64,000 nt of DNA from Lysobacter antibioticus HS124 (GTDB taxonomy: Bacteria > Pseudomonadota > Gammaproteobacteria > Xanthomonadales > Xanthomonadaceae): positions 1 through 64,000 of the forward strand of contig NZ_HG424519.1 in the NCBI RefSeq assembly GCF_000336385.2, in the 5' to 3' direction. The position numbers and the translations under genes were made by a program. Under the pieces are notes generated by a model. The model ran no database searches and was not told the DNA's origin. It saw only the letters and a program-made list of their open reading frames with translations. Below, one piece after another: positions 6,209 to 14,991 of the stretch. Positions within the stretch are counted from its first letter, which is position 1. Each line of letters starts with the position of its first letter.

Positions 6209-8407
6209 ATGCGTAGCTTGCTCTGTGGCCGGACTGGGTCGGGCGCGATCGCGTTGCTACTGCATCCGCTGCGGCTCGACCGGCGGTTTCGACAGTTTTT
6301 GGCCGGGCTGCTGACGGCCGGTTCGATCCTGGCATTCGCGCCGAGCGCCGAAGCCCAGACCAACTGGGTGACGCTCTCCGGCGGCAACCCCGGAATCTTG
6401 AACAGCGGCCAGACCGCCACGCGAACCTGGCTGTGGGCGCCCGGTGGAAGCTCCATCACCGGCACGGTCGACATGACCCGTACGGGCGCCGGACAGGTGT
6501 ACGGGTTCACCGAGAACCACCAAAGCACCATCATCGCCAGCGGCTTCGGCGCCCCGGCCTACTCCGATCCTTACGCTAATTCCGTCGGCGGCGTCACCGG
6601 GATATTCCATTTCGGATTCGACGGCGAGTTCCCGCGCGCACCGGACGACGCGCCCGCCGGCGCCTTTTCCACGACCGTCATCGATTTCAAGTTCAACGGC
6701 GTCGTCAGCTCGCCCGACAACACGATCATCTCGCTGTTCGATCCGGGCTCGGGCGACGCGGGGCTGACCGGCCCGTTCACGTACAACTTCGACGCCTTCT
6801 ACCAAGGCGCCGCGATCGACACCAGCACCTGGACGGTGACCGTGGTCGACCCGTATCCGCCTACCGGCACGCCCACGAACTACACCTGGAACGCGGCCAC
6901 CGCCACTTACACCCTGTCGTCGTTCCCATCCGCGACAGGCGGCAACTTCCCCGACACGCTGGTGTTCATCAACACCAACAACACCACGTTCGACCGCTTG
7001 GTGTTGACCGCCAACGGCTTGGCCACCGATACCTTGGGCGTGGGCTTCGGCTCGGCCAACGTGCCCAACCTGCCGGTCACCCTGAGAAAGACCTGGGTCA
7101 ACGGCAAGAGCGGCGATACGGTCAATCTGACCCTCGCCGGCGCCGGCGCGGAAAACCCGACGCCCGGCACGTCGACCCCGCCGTCGACCACCACCGCGGC
7201 CACGGCCAACGGCCTGCCCGGCCAGACCGTCACGCTCAGCGAGACCTTCGCCACCGGCAGCGCCGCCAACTACACCATCGCCTGGGAATGCCGGCGCGTC
7301 TCCAACAACAGCCTCGTCGCCAGCGGCACCGGCGCCAACGGCAGTTTCAGCATGCCGACCGATTCGGGCGTGGTCTGCACCTTCACCAATACCCGCATCG
7401 CACAGCAGATCAACCTGGCCAAGACCTGGCAGAACGCCACGGTCAACCACGCGATTTCGGTGACCACGACCGGCGGCACCAACAATCCGACGCTGGCTTC
7501 GACAGCGAACACCGCCAACGAGACCGATCTCGGCGCAGCGGTGACGGTGTATGCCGGCGATGTCCTGACCCTGCCCGCGGAAACCTTCTCCAACGGCAAC
7601 CAGGCGAATTACCTCACCGCCGTCGCCTGCAGCGGCGGTTCGACGCTGGCGTCCGGCGCGACCGGGCGTCAGCTGACGATTTCGAACAGCACGACCGCCA
7701 CGACCTGCACGTACACCAACACCAAGCGCCCCATCCTCCGCCTGCAGAAATCGTTGCCGCTCGGACGCTTCGTCGCGGCCGACCAATTCGCGCTGAGCGT
7801 CGTCGGCCCCGGCGCACCGGCGCCGGTAACCACCACCGGCAGCGGCACCACCGCGACCGGTTCGGTGATCGTCGATCCCGCCACCATCGCAGCCGCGTAC
7901 ACGCTGTCCGAAACCGCGGCCGCGGGCGCCAACCTCGGCAACTACACGGTTACCTGGAACTGCAGCAATGCCTTCGCCGGCGGCCAAACGCCCAGCGGCA
8001 ACGGCGCCAGTTTCAGCATCACCCCGGTGGCCGGCGACGACCTGACTTGCACCCTGGTCAACACCCGCCTTCCGCTGGCCGATCTGAGCATCACCAAGAC
8101 CAACACCCCCGGCGTGAACGGCGATATCGACCAGGCCAACGACACCCTGGCCCGGGGGGCGACGACCACTTATACGATCGTCGTCACCAACAACGGGCCG
8201 GACGCGGTGACGGGCGCCGTGTTGCGCGACCCTGCAGCCAGCCGTACTGGCTTGAATTGCCCGGGGCCTGCCCCGTGTTCGGGAGCGGGATGTCCCGCGG
8301 CGAATCTGCCCTTGGCGCAGTTGGACACCGGCGTGACCCTGGCGACGCTGGCGGCCGCGCCTCCCGACAATCGCGTGACCGTGACCCTGACCTGCACCGT
8401 CCAGTGA
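6209..8407 (+). CDS. Secreted surface protein with repeated beta modules and a C-terminal DUF11 domain
   Basis: The 732-residue protein has an extended signal sequence of about 49 residues ending ...FAPSAEA. After an N-terminal domain (to about residue 290) come three modules of about 100 residues, each opening with a [LI]xLxK(T/S) strand (VTLRKTWVNG, INLAKTWQNA, LRLQKSLPLG) and closing with a Cys-Thr-x-x-Asn-Thr strand (CTFTNTR, CTYTNTK, CTLVNTR). This pattern is typical of prealbumin-like (SpaA-type) beta folds. The last part, LSITKTNTPGVN to TIVVTNNGPDAVTG, is a DUF11 repeat. No sorting signal or anchor is visible. The ATG follows GGGGGA. Function is probably structural or adhesive; that is inference. 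Confidence 0.8.
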   Translation: MRSLLCGRTGSGAIALLLHPLRLDRRFRQFLAGLLTAGSILAFAPSAEAQTNWVTLSGGNPGILNSGQTATRTWLWAPGGSSITGTVDMTRTGAGQVYGFTENHQSTIIASGFGAPAYSDPYANSVGGVTGIFHFGFDGEFPRAPDDAPAGAFSTTVIDFKFNGVVSSPDNTIISLFDPGSGDAGLTGPFTYNFDAFYQGAAIDTSTWTVTVVDPYPPTGTPTNYTWNAATATYTLSSFPSATGGNFPDTLVFINTNNTTFDRLVLTANGLATDTLGVGFGSANVPNLPVTLRKTWVNGKSGDTVNLTLAGAGAENPTPGTSTPPSTTTAATANGLPGQTVTLSETFATGSAANYTIAWECRRVSNNSLVASGTGANGSFSMPTDSGVVCTFTNTRIAQQINLAKTWQNATVNHAISVTTTGGTNNPTLASTANTANETDLGAAVTVYAGDVLTLPAETFSNGNQANYLTAVACSGGSTLASGATGRQLTISNSTTATTCTYTNTKRPILRLQKSLPLGRFVAADQFALSVVGPGAPAPVTTTGSGTTATGSVIVDPATIAAAYTLSETAAAGANLGNYTVTWNCSNAFAGGQTPSGNGASFSITPVAGDDLTCTLVNTRLPLADLSITKTNTPGVNGDIDQANDTLARGATTTYTIVVTNNGPDAVTGAVLRDPAASRTGLNCPGPAPCSGAGCPAANLPLAQLDTGVTLATLAAAPPDNRVTVTLTCTVQ

Positions 8408-8686
8408 CGGCCCCGTCCGCGCCGCCGCGATCGCAGGTCGCACCGCCCGCGGCGAAACCGCGCCGGTAAGCACTGCGGCGGCCCAACGGCTACAATTCCG
8501 CGGATGGCCCCGGCAGCGGTCGGGCAGCGCCTCCGTTCGCGTGGAATCTCCAGGCAGCGGATTGCAGTGCGTTCGAAACGCATCGGGGCCGCGCATTCCG
8601 GTGCCGCCCAGCGCGTCGCCCCGCCCTCGTGGGCGCCCTTCCCGTTTCGCCGCGCCCCCGGCGCGGCACCATATGGAGCTTCCGGT

Positions 8687-10219
8687 ATGACCCACCCCGT
8701 TCTCGCCGCCCTGGGACTCAAAGACAACGAGTCCGGCACCTACCTCGGCCATGGCGAGTGGGCCACGACCGCCGACGCCGGCGTGCTCGAGCCGATCAAC
8801 CCGACCGACGGCGAAGTGCTGGCGCGCGTGCAGGCCTCCTCGCAGCGCGACTACGACACCATCGTCGAGCGCGCCCAGGCCGCGTTCAAGGTCTGGCGCA
8901 CCACTCCGGCGCCGCGCCGCGGCGAAGCCATCCGCCTGTGCGCCGACGCTTTGCGCAAGCACAAGGACGCGCTGGGTTCGCTGGTCGCGCTGGAAATGGG
9001 CAAGTCCAAGCCGGAAGGCGACGGCGAAGTGCAGGAGATGATCGACATCGGCGACTTCGCGGTCGGCCTGTCGCGCCAGTTGTACGGCCTGACCATGCAC
9101 TCCGAGCGCCCGGGCCACCGCATGTACGAGCAGTGGCACCCGCTGGGACTGGTCGGCATCATCTCGGCGTTCAACTTCCCGGTCGCGGTGTGGGCCTGGA
9201 ACTCGTTCATCGCCGCCATCTGCGGCGACATCTCGATCTGGAAGCCCTCGCCCAAGACCCCGCTGTCGGCGGTCGCCTCGATGAAGATCTGCAACGACGC
9301 CCTGCGCGCCGGCGGCTTCCCCGACCTGTTCTTCCTGTTCAACGACGCCGGCACCGAGCTGGCCTCGAACTTCGTCGACGACAAGCGCATCGCGCTGGTC
9401 AGCTTCACCGGCTCGACCAAGGTCGGCCGCCACGTCGGCGAGCGCGTCGCCCGCCGCATGGGCCGTTCGCTGCTCGAACTGGGCGGCAACAACGCGATCA
9501 TCGTCGATGCCACCGCCGATTTGAAGCTGGCGATCCCGGCGATCGTGTTCGGCGCGGTCGGCACCGCCGGCCAGCGCTGCACCACCACCCGCCGCCTGTT
9601 CGTGCACGAGTCGATCTACGACGAGGTGCTGGCCAAGCTGGTCACCGCCTACAAGCAGGTCGAGAAGAAGATCGGCGACCCGACCGACCCGGCCAACCTG
9701 ATGGGTCCGCTCAACAGCCAGGACGGCGTGCAGGCCTACCTCGACGCCATCGCCAAGGCCAAGGCCGCCGGCGGCAAGGTCGAGACCGGCGGCGAGCGCA
9801 TCGATCGCAAGGGCAACTTCGTCCTGCCGGCGATCGTGACCGGCCTGAGCAACGACGCCGAGGTGGTGCAGACCGAAACCTTCGCGCCGATCCTGTACGT
9901 GATGAAGTTCAAGCAGCTCGACGAAGCCGTCGACCTGCAGAACGACGTGCCGCAGGGCCTGTCTTCGTCGATCTTCACCGCCAACCTCAAGGCCGCCGAG
10001 GCCTTCCTGTCGGCCGCCGGCTCGGACTGCGGCATCGCCAACGTCAACATCGGCACCTCCGGCGCCGAAATCGGCGGCGCCTTCGGCGGCGAGAAAGAAA
10101 CCGGCGGCGGCCGCGAATCGGGTTCCGACGCCTGGCGCGCCTACATGCGCCGCCAGACCAACACGATCAACTACTCCGATGCGCTGCCGCTGGCGCAGGG
10201 CATCAAGTTCGATCTGTAA
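8687..10219 (+). CDS. amaB: L-aminoadipate-semialdehyde dehydrogenase (ALDH7 type)
   Basis: The 510-residue NAD(P)-dependent aldehyde dehydrogenase is of the ALDH7/antiquitin type, which oxidises 2-aminoadipate semialdehyde (in equilibrium with piperideine-6-carboxylate) in lysine catabolism. The fold markers are [11 protein letters not shown], the cofactor segment [12 protein letters not shown], the catalytic Glu in [14 protein letters not shown] and the catalytic Cys in [12 protein letters not shown]. The C-terminus [19 protein letters not shown] is characteristic of this class. The ATG at 8687 is chosen because upstream residues are Arg/Pro-rich and non-conserved in character. The gene stands alone and is followed by a strong terminator. 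Annotation down to substrate is by family resemblance. Confidence 0.88.
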   Translation: MTHPVLAALGLKDNESGTYLGHGEWATTADAGVLEPINPTDGEVLARVQASSQRDYDTIVERAQAAFKVWRTTPAPRRGEAIRLCADALRKHKDALGSLVALEMGKSKPEGDGEVQEMIDIGDFAVGLSRQLYGLTMHSERPGHRMYEQWHPLGLVGIISAFNFPVAVWAWNSFIAAICGDISIWKPSPKTPLSAVASMKICNDALRAGGFPDLFFLFNDAGTELASNFVDDKRIALVSFTGSTKVGRHVGERVARRMGRSLLELGGNNAIIVDATADLKLAIPAIVFGAVGTAGQRCTTTRRLFVHESIYDEVLAKLVTAYKQVEKKIGDPTDPANLMGPLNSQDGVQAYLDAIAKAKAAGGKVETGGERIDRKGNFVLPAIVTGLSNDAEVVQTETFAPILYVMKFKQLDEAVDLQNDVPQGLSSSIFTANLKAAEAFLSAAGSDCGIANVNIGTSGAEIGGAFGGEKETGGGRESGSDAWRAYMRRQTNTINYSDALPLAQGIKFDL

Positions 10220-10259
10220 TCCGCACGCCGGCTGCGGCCGGCTTCGACGCGACGACTTC

Positions 10260-10290
10260 AGGGCGGCCGGCGACGGCCGCCCTGTTTTGT
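10260..10290 (+). terminator. Intrinsic terminator after amaB
   Basis: A perfect 10-bp stem (AGGGCGGCCG with CGGCCGCCCT) around the loop GCGA is followed by GTTTTGT. It lies 41 bases after the dehydrogenase stop codon. Confidence 0.8.
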
Positions 10291-10451
10291 GATGCAACCT
10301 GCGAACCGGGCCTGCGCCTTCGCCCGCAGACCGCGACCGCAACGGGGGCGGATCGCCGTCGCGCGTTCTTCGTTCCCATGTCCCTGGTTTCTCGTTCCCT
10401 CCCGCCCCGTCGTATGCTGTGACGAACTTCAAGCTAACGAGGGATCGTTCG

Positions 10452-10742
10452 ATGCAAACACCCGTCCGCCAGACCAACGTCCTGGCCATCATCAGCCTGA
10501 TCGCCGGCATCCTCGGCTGGACCCTGCTGCCCATCCTCGGCAGCCTCGGCGCGATCGTTACCGGCCACATGGCGCGCGGCCAGATCCGCCGCGAACCCGA
10601 CCGCTACGACGGCGACGGCCTCGCCATCGGCGGCCTGATCCTGGGCTGGGCCTCGGTGGTCATCGCCATCGTCAGCATCGTGGTGATCGTGCTGTTCTTC
10701 GGCGGCCTGGCCGCGATCGCGGCGATGGCCGGCAGCCACTGA
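10452..10742 (+). CDS. DUF4190 family small membrane protein
   Basis: The 96-residue protein has two hydrophobic segments, NVLAIISLIAGILGWTLLP (about 9-27) and LAIGGLILGWASVVIAIVSI (about 60-79), separated by the conserved GxxGAIVxGHMARGQIRR loop. This is the pattern of DUF4190 proteins, integral membrane proteins of unknown role, often found with heat-shock or envelope genes. The ATG at 10452 is preceded by GAGGGA; a GTG at 10419 would add 11 charged residues and is less likely. It lies alone between two terminator-like structures and upstream of the Cys-rich secreted pair. Confidence 0.75.
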   Translation: MQTPVRQTNVLAIISLIAGILGWTLLPILGSLGAIVTGHMARGQIRREPDRYDGDGLAIGGLILGWASVVIAIVSIVVIVLFFGGLAAIAAMAGSH

Positions 10743-10861
10743 GCGCTTCACGGCGCGCGGCGCCGCCGCGCGCCGCAGGTGTTGCGGCGCAGCTTGTCCG
10801 CCCCGCCGCAGACGCCTAGCGTGGCCGGGCCAGAAGGACTGGCGACGAACAGGACGTTTCG

Positions 10862-11095
10862 ATGAAAGCCGTTTCCACGAAAGGAGGGTCCCGCACTGCC
10901 CGACTCGCCGCGCTCGCCGCCGGCGTGTTCGGTTTCGCCGCATCGGTCACCGCCTTCGCCGCGATCGACCGTTGCGAGGAATGCCGCACCAACGTGCTCG
11001 AACCCTGTCAGCTCTACACCCCCGACGCGCGCCCGAGCTGCTTCATGCAGTACCGCGCCTGTCTGACCGCCTACGGCTGCCAGCTCGCCCCCTGA
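10862..11095 (+). CDS. Small secreted Cys-rich protein, 77 aa (paralogue 1)
   Basis: I do not recognise the family. A basic N-terminus and hydrophobic core (AALAAGVFGFAASVTAFA) form a signal peptide ending near residue 33. The mature part of about 44 residues has six cysteines with spacing C-2-C-7-C-10-C-6-C-5-C (CEEC, EPCQ, PSCFMQ, RACL, GCQ). The even number suggests three disulfides in the periplasm or outside the cell. The next gene encodes a protein with almost the same layout, so the two arose by duplication. No lipobox is present. Confidence 0.7.
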   Translation: MKAVSTKGGSRTARLAALAAGVFGFAASVTAFAAIDRCEECRTNVLEPCQLYTPDARPSCFMQYRACLTAYGCQLAP

Positions 11096-11170
11096 GCGCC
11101 CGCCCGCACCCGCGCGCCGCGCCCGAGCAAGCGCGTCGCCGCATCGCATCCACTGCATGGAGACGCAAGG

Positions 11171-11392
11171 ATGAACCACCGATCCAACCGCCGCTTCCGC
11201 CTGATCCTGGCCCTGACCGCGTTCGGTTTCGCCGCCGCCGCATCGGCCACGCCGGACGAAGAACGCTGCCGGCAATGCCGCATCGTCTGGGAGCATTGCG
11301 TGCTCACCGCCGAATCGCCGAGCCAGGCCCAGGCCTGCGAACTGCGTTACGCCGACTGCGTCAGCCCCCTGGACTGTCCGGCCGACCCCTAA
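11171..11392 (+). CDS. Small secreted Cys-rich protein, 73 aa (paralogue 2)
   Basis: The protein has a signal peptide (RFRLILALTAFGFAAAASA, cleavage near residue 26) and a mature part of about 47 residues with six cysteines spaced C-2-C-6-C-12-C-6-C-5-C. Shared positions with paralogue 1 include RC-x-x-CR, the acidic or polar stretch before the fourth Cys, and the terminal xxC-xxxP tail. The ATG at 11171 follows AAGG. The 75 bases between the two genes contain no clear terminator, so they may be co-transcribed. A hairpin terminator follows immediately. Function unknown. Confidence 0.7.
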   Translation: MNHRSNRRFRLILALTAFGFAAAASATPDEERCRQCRIVWEHCVLTAESPSQAQACELRYADCVSPLDCPADP

Positions 11393-11400
11393 GCCCACCG

Positions 11401-11430
11401 CGCGCGCCGCCGTCGGCGGCGCGCGTTCTT
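11401..11430 (+). terminator. Terminator hairpin after the Cys-rich pair
   Basis: An 11-bp perfect stem (11401-11411 with 11415-11425) around the loop GTC is followed by TTCTT. It starts 9 bases after the stop codon of the second Cys-rich gene. Confidence 0.65.
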
Positions 11431-11599
11431 GCGGCGCCCGCCCCAGTCCGGCGGCAACCGATCGCCGGAGCGCCCCGCCGCGTCACAGTCCGCCCCGGCG
11501 AGTGACGGTTTTCGGCCACAAACGCCCCGTCGAGGTCGCGGCGCGGCGCGGCATCGGCGATAATCGTCGTCCCCGTTCCCGAGCGCCCCCACCGACCTC

Positions 11600-12658
11600 G
11601 TGTACAGCCTCGCCCGACCCTTCCTCTTCGGCCTGGATGCCGAACGAGCCCATGGCCTCGGCCTGACGGCGCTGGAAACCGCATACCGCACCGGCCTCAA
11701 CCCGTTGATGGCGAAGGTGCCCAAGCCGCTGCCGACCAAGGTCTTCGGCCTGACCTTCCCCAATCCGGTCGGCCTGGCCGCCGGCCTGGACAAGAACGGC
11801 GCCCACATCGACGCGCTGCTGGCGCTGGGTTTCGGCTTCGTCGAAATCGGCACGGTCACACCCAAGCCGCAGGAAGGCAATCCGCGCCCGCGCATGTTCC
11901 GCCTCGCCGAGCAGCAAGCGGTGATCAACCGCCTGGGCTTCAACAACGAAGGCGTCGAAACGCTGGTGCGCAACGTGTCCAAGGCCCGGCGCAAGCGCGG
12001 TCTACTCGGCATCAACATCGGCAAGAACAAGGACACGCCGAACGAGCGTGCCGAGAACGATTATCTGTACTGCCTGGAGCGGGTCTATCCGCTGGCCGAC
12101 TACATCACCGTCAATATCTCCTCGCCCAACACCGCCGGCCTGCGCGAGCTGCAGGAAGAGCAGTCGCTGCGCCGCCTGATCGGCACCCTGCGCGAGGCGC
12201 AGGAGAAGTTCGGCGCGCGCGAAGGCCGGCGCGTGCCGATGCTGGTCAAGATCGCCCCGGACCTGTCCGACGACGACATCGAGGCCGCCAGCCGGGTGCT
12301 CAGCGAGCTGCAGGTCGACGGCGTGATCGCCACCAACACCACCATCGCCCGCGAAGGCGTCGAAGGCAGCCCCTACGCCAACGAAGCCGGCGGCCTGTCG
12401 GGCCGGCCGCTGATGGCGCCGTCGACCGCGGTGCTACGCAAGATGCGCACGCGCCTGCCGGAAAGCATCCCGATGGTCGGCGTCGGCGGCATCCTGTCCG
12501 GCGCCGACGCGGTGACCAAGATGGCCGCCGGCGCCAGCCTGGTGCAGTGCTATTCGGGCCTGGTCTACCGCGGCCCGGCGCTGGTCCACGACTGCGTCGA
12601 AGCGATCCGCCGCCGCAAGGAAGCGCCCAGCCGCGGCAACATGCCGCCGACGATCTGA
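11600..12658 (+). CDS. pyrD: Dihydroorotate dehydrogenase (quinone), class 2
   Basis: The 352-residue, membrane-associated FMN enzyme oxidises dihydroorotate to orotate in pyrimidine synthesis, passing electrons to quinone. The N-terminal helix [19 protein letters not shown] that attaches class 2 enzymes to the membrane is present. Other markers are [13 protein letters not shown], the FMN and substrate segment [13 protein letters not shown], the catalytic Ser in [11 protein letters not shown], and the phosphate-binding [14 protein letters not shown]. It begins with GTG at 11600. Length is normal for the class. murB starts 66 bases downstream on the same strand. Confidence 0.96.
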   Translation: MYSLARPFLFGLDAERAHGLGLTALETAYRTGLNPLMAKVPKPLPTKVFGLTFPNPVGLAAGLDKNGAHIDALLALGFGFVEIGTVTPKPQEGNPRPRMFRLAEQQAVINRLGFNNEGVETLVRNVSKARRKRGLLGINIGKNKDTPNERAENDYLYCLERVYPLADYITVNISSPNTAGLRELQEEQSLRRLIGTLREAQEKFGAREGRRVPMLVKIAPDLSDDDIEAASRVLSELQVDGVIATNTTIAREGVEGSPYANEAGGLSGRPLMAPSTAVLRKMRTRLPESIPMVGVGGILSGADAVTKMAAGASLVQCYSGLVYRGPALVHDCVEAIRRRKEAPSRGNMPPTI

Positions 12659-12724
12659 GCGCGCCGCCATCCTGTCCGATTTTTCCCATTCGGTTTCCGC
12701 CGCCGTAGCCGCAGGCCCCAGCGC

Positions 12725-13765
12725 ATGAACCTCAACGTGCGCGTGCAGCGCGACGTATCCCTCCGCGAACGCAACAGTTTCGGCGTCGAGGCGCGCGCGC
12801 CCTGGCTGATCGATGTGGCCGACGCCGAGGCGTTGCCGCAGGCCCTGGCCCTGCCGGAACTGCGCGACGGCCTGGCCCTGGTGCTCGGCGGCGGCAGCAA
12901 TCTGCTGTTCGCCGGCGATCCTGCCGGCGCCGTGCTCGAACTCAGCGGCCGGCGGGTGCGCACGCTCGACGACGACGGCGAACGCGCCGTCGTCCGCGCC
13001 GACGCCGGCGTGCCCTGGCACGGCTTCGTCATGCAGATGCTCGAGCAAGGCCATGCCGGGCTCGAGAACCTGGCCCTGATTCCGGGCACGGTCGGCGCCG
13101 CGCCGATCCAGAACATCGGCGCCTACGGCGTGGAAGTGCGCGAGTTCGTGCACGCAGTCGAAGCCTACGAACCGGCCACCGCGCGCTGGCACCGCTTCGA
13201 CGCCGCGCAGTGCCGATTCGGCTATCGCGACAGTCTGTTCAAGCAGGCGCCGGACCGCTATCTGATCGTCGCGGTCGAGTTCGCCCTGTCGCGGCGCCCG
13301 CAGCTCAGGCTGGACTACGCCGGCATCGGCGACGAGCTGGCGGCGATGGGCGTGACCGCGCCGACCCCGCGCGCGGTCGCCGAAGCGGTGATCGCGATCC
13401 GCCGGCGCAAGCTGCCCGACCCGGCCGTGCTCGGCAACGCCGGCAGCTTTTTCAAGAATCCGATCGTGCCGACGGCGCAGGCCGAGGCGTTGCTCGCCCG
13501 GCATCCGCAGGCGCCGGTGTTCCGCGGCAGCGACGCGGGCACGCGCAAGGTGTCGGCGGCCTGGCTGATCGACGCCTGCGGCTGGAAGGGCCATCGCGAC
13601 GGCGACGCCGGCGTGTCCGCCGCGCATGCCCTGGTGCTGGTCAACCACGGCCGCGCCAGCGGCCGGCAACTGCTCGACCTGGCCCGGCGCATCGCCGATT
13701 CGGTCCAGGCGCGCTTTGGCATCGCCATCGAACCCGAGCCGCGCGTCGTCGGCGCGAGCTGGTGA
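12725..13765 (+). CDS. murB: UDP-N-acetylenolpyruvoylglucosamine reductase, type I
   Basis: The 346-residue FAD enzyme reduces UDP-GlcNAc-enolpyruvate to UDP-MurNAc with NADPH, an essential step of peptidoglycan synthesis in the cytoplasm. FAD-binding features are LVLGGGSNLLF and IPGTVGAAPIQNIGAYGVEV; the catalytic Ser lies in LGNAGSFFKNPIV and the catalytic Glu in the C-terminal EPEPRVVG. The YRDSLFK loop identifies type I. The stop overlaps the GTG start of the downstream transporter gene as GTGA, so the two are translationally coupled. Confidence 0.96.
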   Translation: MNLNVRVQRDVSLRERNSFGVEARAPWLIDVADAEALPQALALPELRDGLALVLGGGSNLLFAGDPAGAVLELSGRRVRTLDDDGERAVVRADAGVPWHGFVMQMLEQGHAGLENLALIPGTVGAAPIQNIGAYGVEVREFVHAVEAYEPATARWHRFDAAQCRFGYRDSLFKQAPDRYLIVAVEFALSRRPQLRLDYAGIGDELAAMGVTAPTPRAVAEAVIAIRRRKLPDPAVLGNAGSFFKNPIVPTAQAEALLARHPQAPVFRGSDAGTRKVSAAWLIDACGWKGHRDGDAGVSAAHALVLVNHGRASGRQLLDLARRIADSVQARFGIAIEPEPRVVGASW

Positions 13766-14673
13766 GCCCAGCGCCGGCACAACCGCTGCGTGCGGCCGGC
13801 CTGATGCTGGCCAGCACCTTGTCGTTCGGGGTGATGACGATCGCGATCCGCTTCGCCTCGCACTCGCTGCACACCTTCGAGATCGCGTTCTTCCGCAACC
13901 TGTTCGGCCTGCTCGCGGTGCTGCCGCTGCTGCTCGGCGCGCAACGCGCGGACCTGCGCACCCGGCAATTGCCGAAGTACTTCGTGCGCTGCCTGATCGG
14001 CATCTGCTCGATGCTGGCCGGGTTCTGGGCGATCGGCCACCTGCCCTTGGCGCAGGCGATCTCGCTGACCTATTCGACGCCGATCTTCGTCACCATCGCC
14101 GCGGTCGTGTTCCTGCACGAACAGGTGCGCGCGCGGCGCTGGCTCGCGGTCGCCGCCGGTTTCGTCGGTGTGCTGGTGATCGTACGCCCGGGCTCGGCCG
14201 AGTTCTCGGTCGACAGCCTGGCCGCACTGCTCGCGGCGGTGCTGGGCGGGGTGATCTCGATCCAGATCAAGCAGCTGTCGCGGGTCGATTCGGCCAACAC
14301 CATCGTGCTTTACACCTACGCGTTCTGGGTGCCGATGTCGCTGATACCGGCCCTGTTCGTATGGCAATGGCCGCAAGGCGTCGACTGGGTCTGGATCGTC
14401 GCCGCCGGCGTGTTCGGCACCGGCGGCCAGGTGCTGTGGACGCATGCGCTCAAGCTCGGCGAAGTATCGGCGCTGACTCCGATCAGTTTCATGCAGCTGC
14501 CGCTGGTGGCCGCAGCGGGCTGGCTGTGGTTCGGCGAATCGCTGGACCGCTGGACCGTGATCGGCGCCGCGATCATCCTCGGCTCCAACGCCTACATCGC
14601 CCATCGCGAGGCCGTGCTGGCGCGGCGCCGCGCTTCGGCCGCCGCGACCGCGGGCGCCGTGCCCGGCGAGTGA
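13762..14673 (+). CDS. DMT-superfamily transporter with EamA repeats
   Basis: The 303-residue protein has about ten hydrophobic segments in two EamA halves. The first half starts AAGLMLASTLSFGVMTIAIRF and contains ISLTYSTPIFVTIAAVVFLHEQ; the second has ALTPISFMQLPLVAAAGWLWFGE. The repeated PI[FS]..(LP)(L)V...F.E signature is diagnostic. These carriers export metabolites or drugs; the substrate cannot be told. The GTG start at 13762 overlaps the murB stop. A substrate linked to the cell wall is suggested only by the neighbour. The C-terminus is Ala-rich and cytoplasmic. Confidence 0.85.
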   Translation: MSPAPAQPLRAAGLMLASTLSFGVMTIAIRFASHSLHTFEIAFFRNLFGLLAVLPLLLGAQRADLRTRQLPKYFVRCLIGICSMLAGFWAIGHLPLAQAISLTYSTPIFVTIAAVVFLHEQVRARRWLAVAAGFVGVLVIVRPGSAEFSVDSLAALLAAVLGGVISIQIKQLSRVDSANTIVLYTYAFWVPMSLIPALFVWQWPQGVDWVWIVAAGVFGTGGQVLWTHALKLGEVSALTPISFMQLPLVAAAGWLWFGESLDRWTVIGAAIILGSNAYIAHREAVLARRRASAAATAGAVPGE

Positions 14674-14991
14674 ACGCCGCGACCGCCGACCGGCCGGCGC
14701 CGCTTCCGGCGCGGCGCCAGGTCCGCGCATTGGGCGAAGGCAATCACATGCTGCAGCGCACGACCGCGCCGTCCGCGGCGGCGATTCCGTGATCGTTTGC
14801 GGGGCAAAAGCGGACAACCGCGGAAGCATTCGCGGACAAACTCGCCGCGCAACGCAATTCGCGCCCTAGCCCGATTGACCCGTCATCGCGCCGGGGCTAT
14901 CCAGACGCGGCAGTACGGACGCGCCCTCCCCGCCTGCGCCGAACGCACGGCGCCCGTCCGCCCCTTCGGATGCTCACAAGGAGATGAGTTT
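14674..14991. other. Gene-free stretch before the secreted hydrolase
   Basis: These 318 bases contain a GC-rich hairpin near the start (14696-14718) and presumably the promoter of the hydrolase gene. No convincing coding region or -35/-10 pair was recognised. Confidence 0.5.
14696..14718 (+). terminator. Hairpin after the murB-EamA pair
   Basis: GGCGCCGC and GCGGCGCC pair around a 7-base loop, 23 bases after the transporter stop codon. No T-run follows, so termination efficiency is doubtful; it may act as a 3'-end stabiliser. Confidence 0.35.

Noticed and set aside
6257-10570. Antisense ORF of 1437 codons across the DUF11 and amaB genes
   Set aside because: Its composition is Gly/Arg/Val/Ala-rich without domains, it crosses two real genes, and such frames are expected opposite genes with GC-rich third positions.
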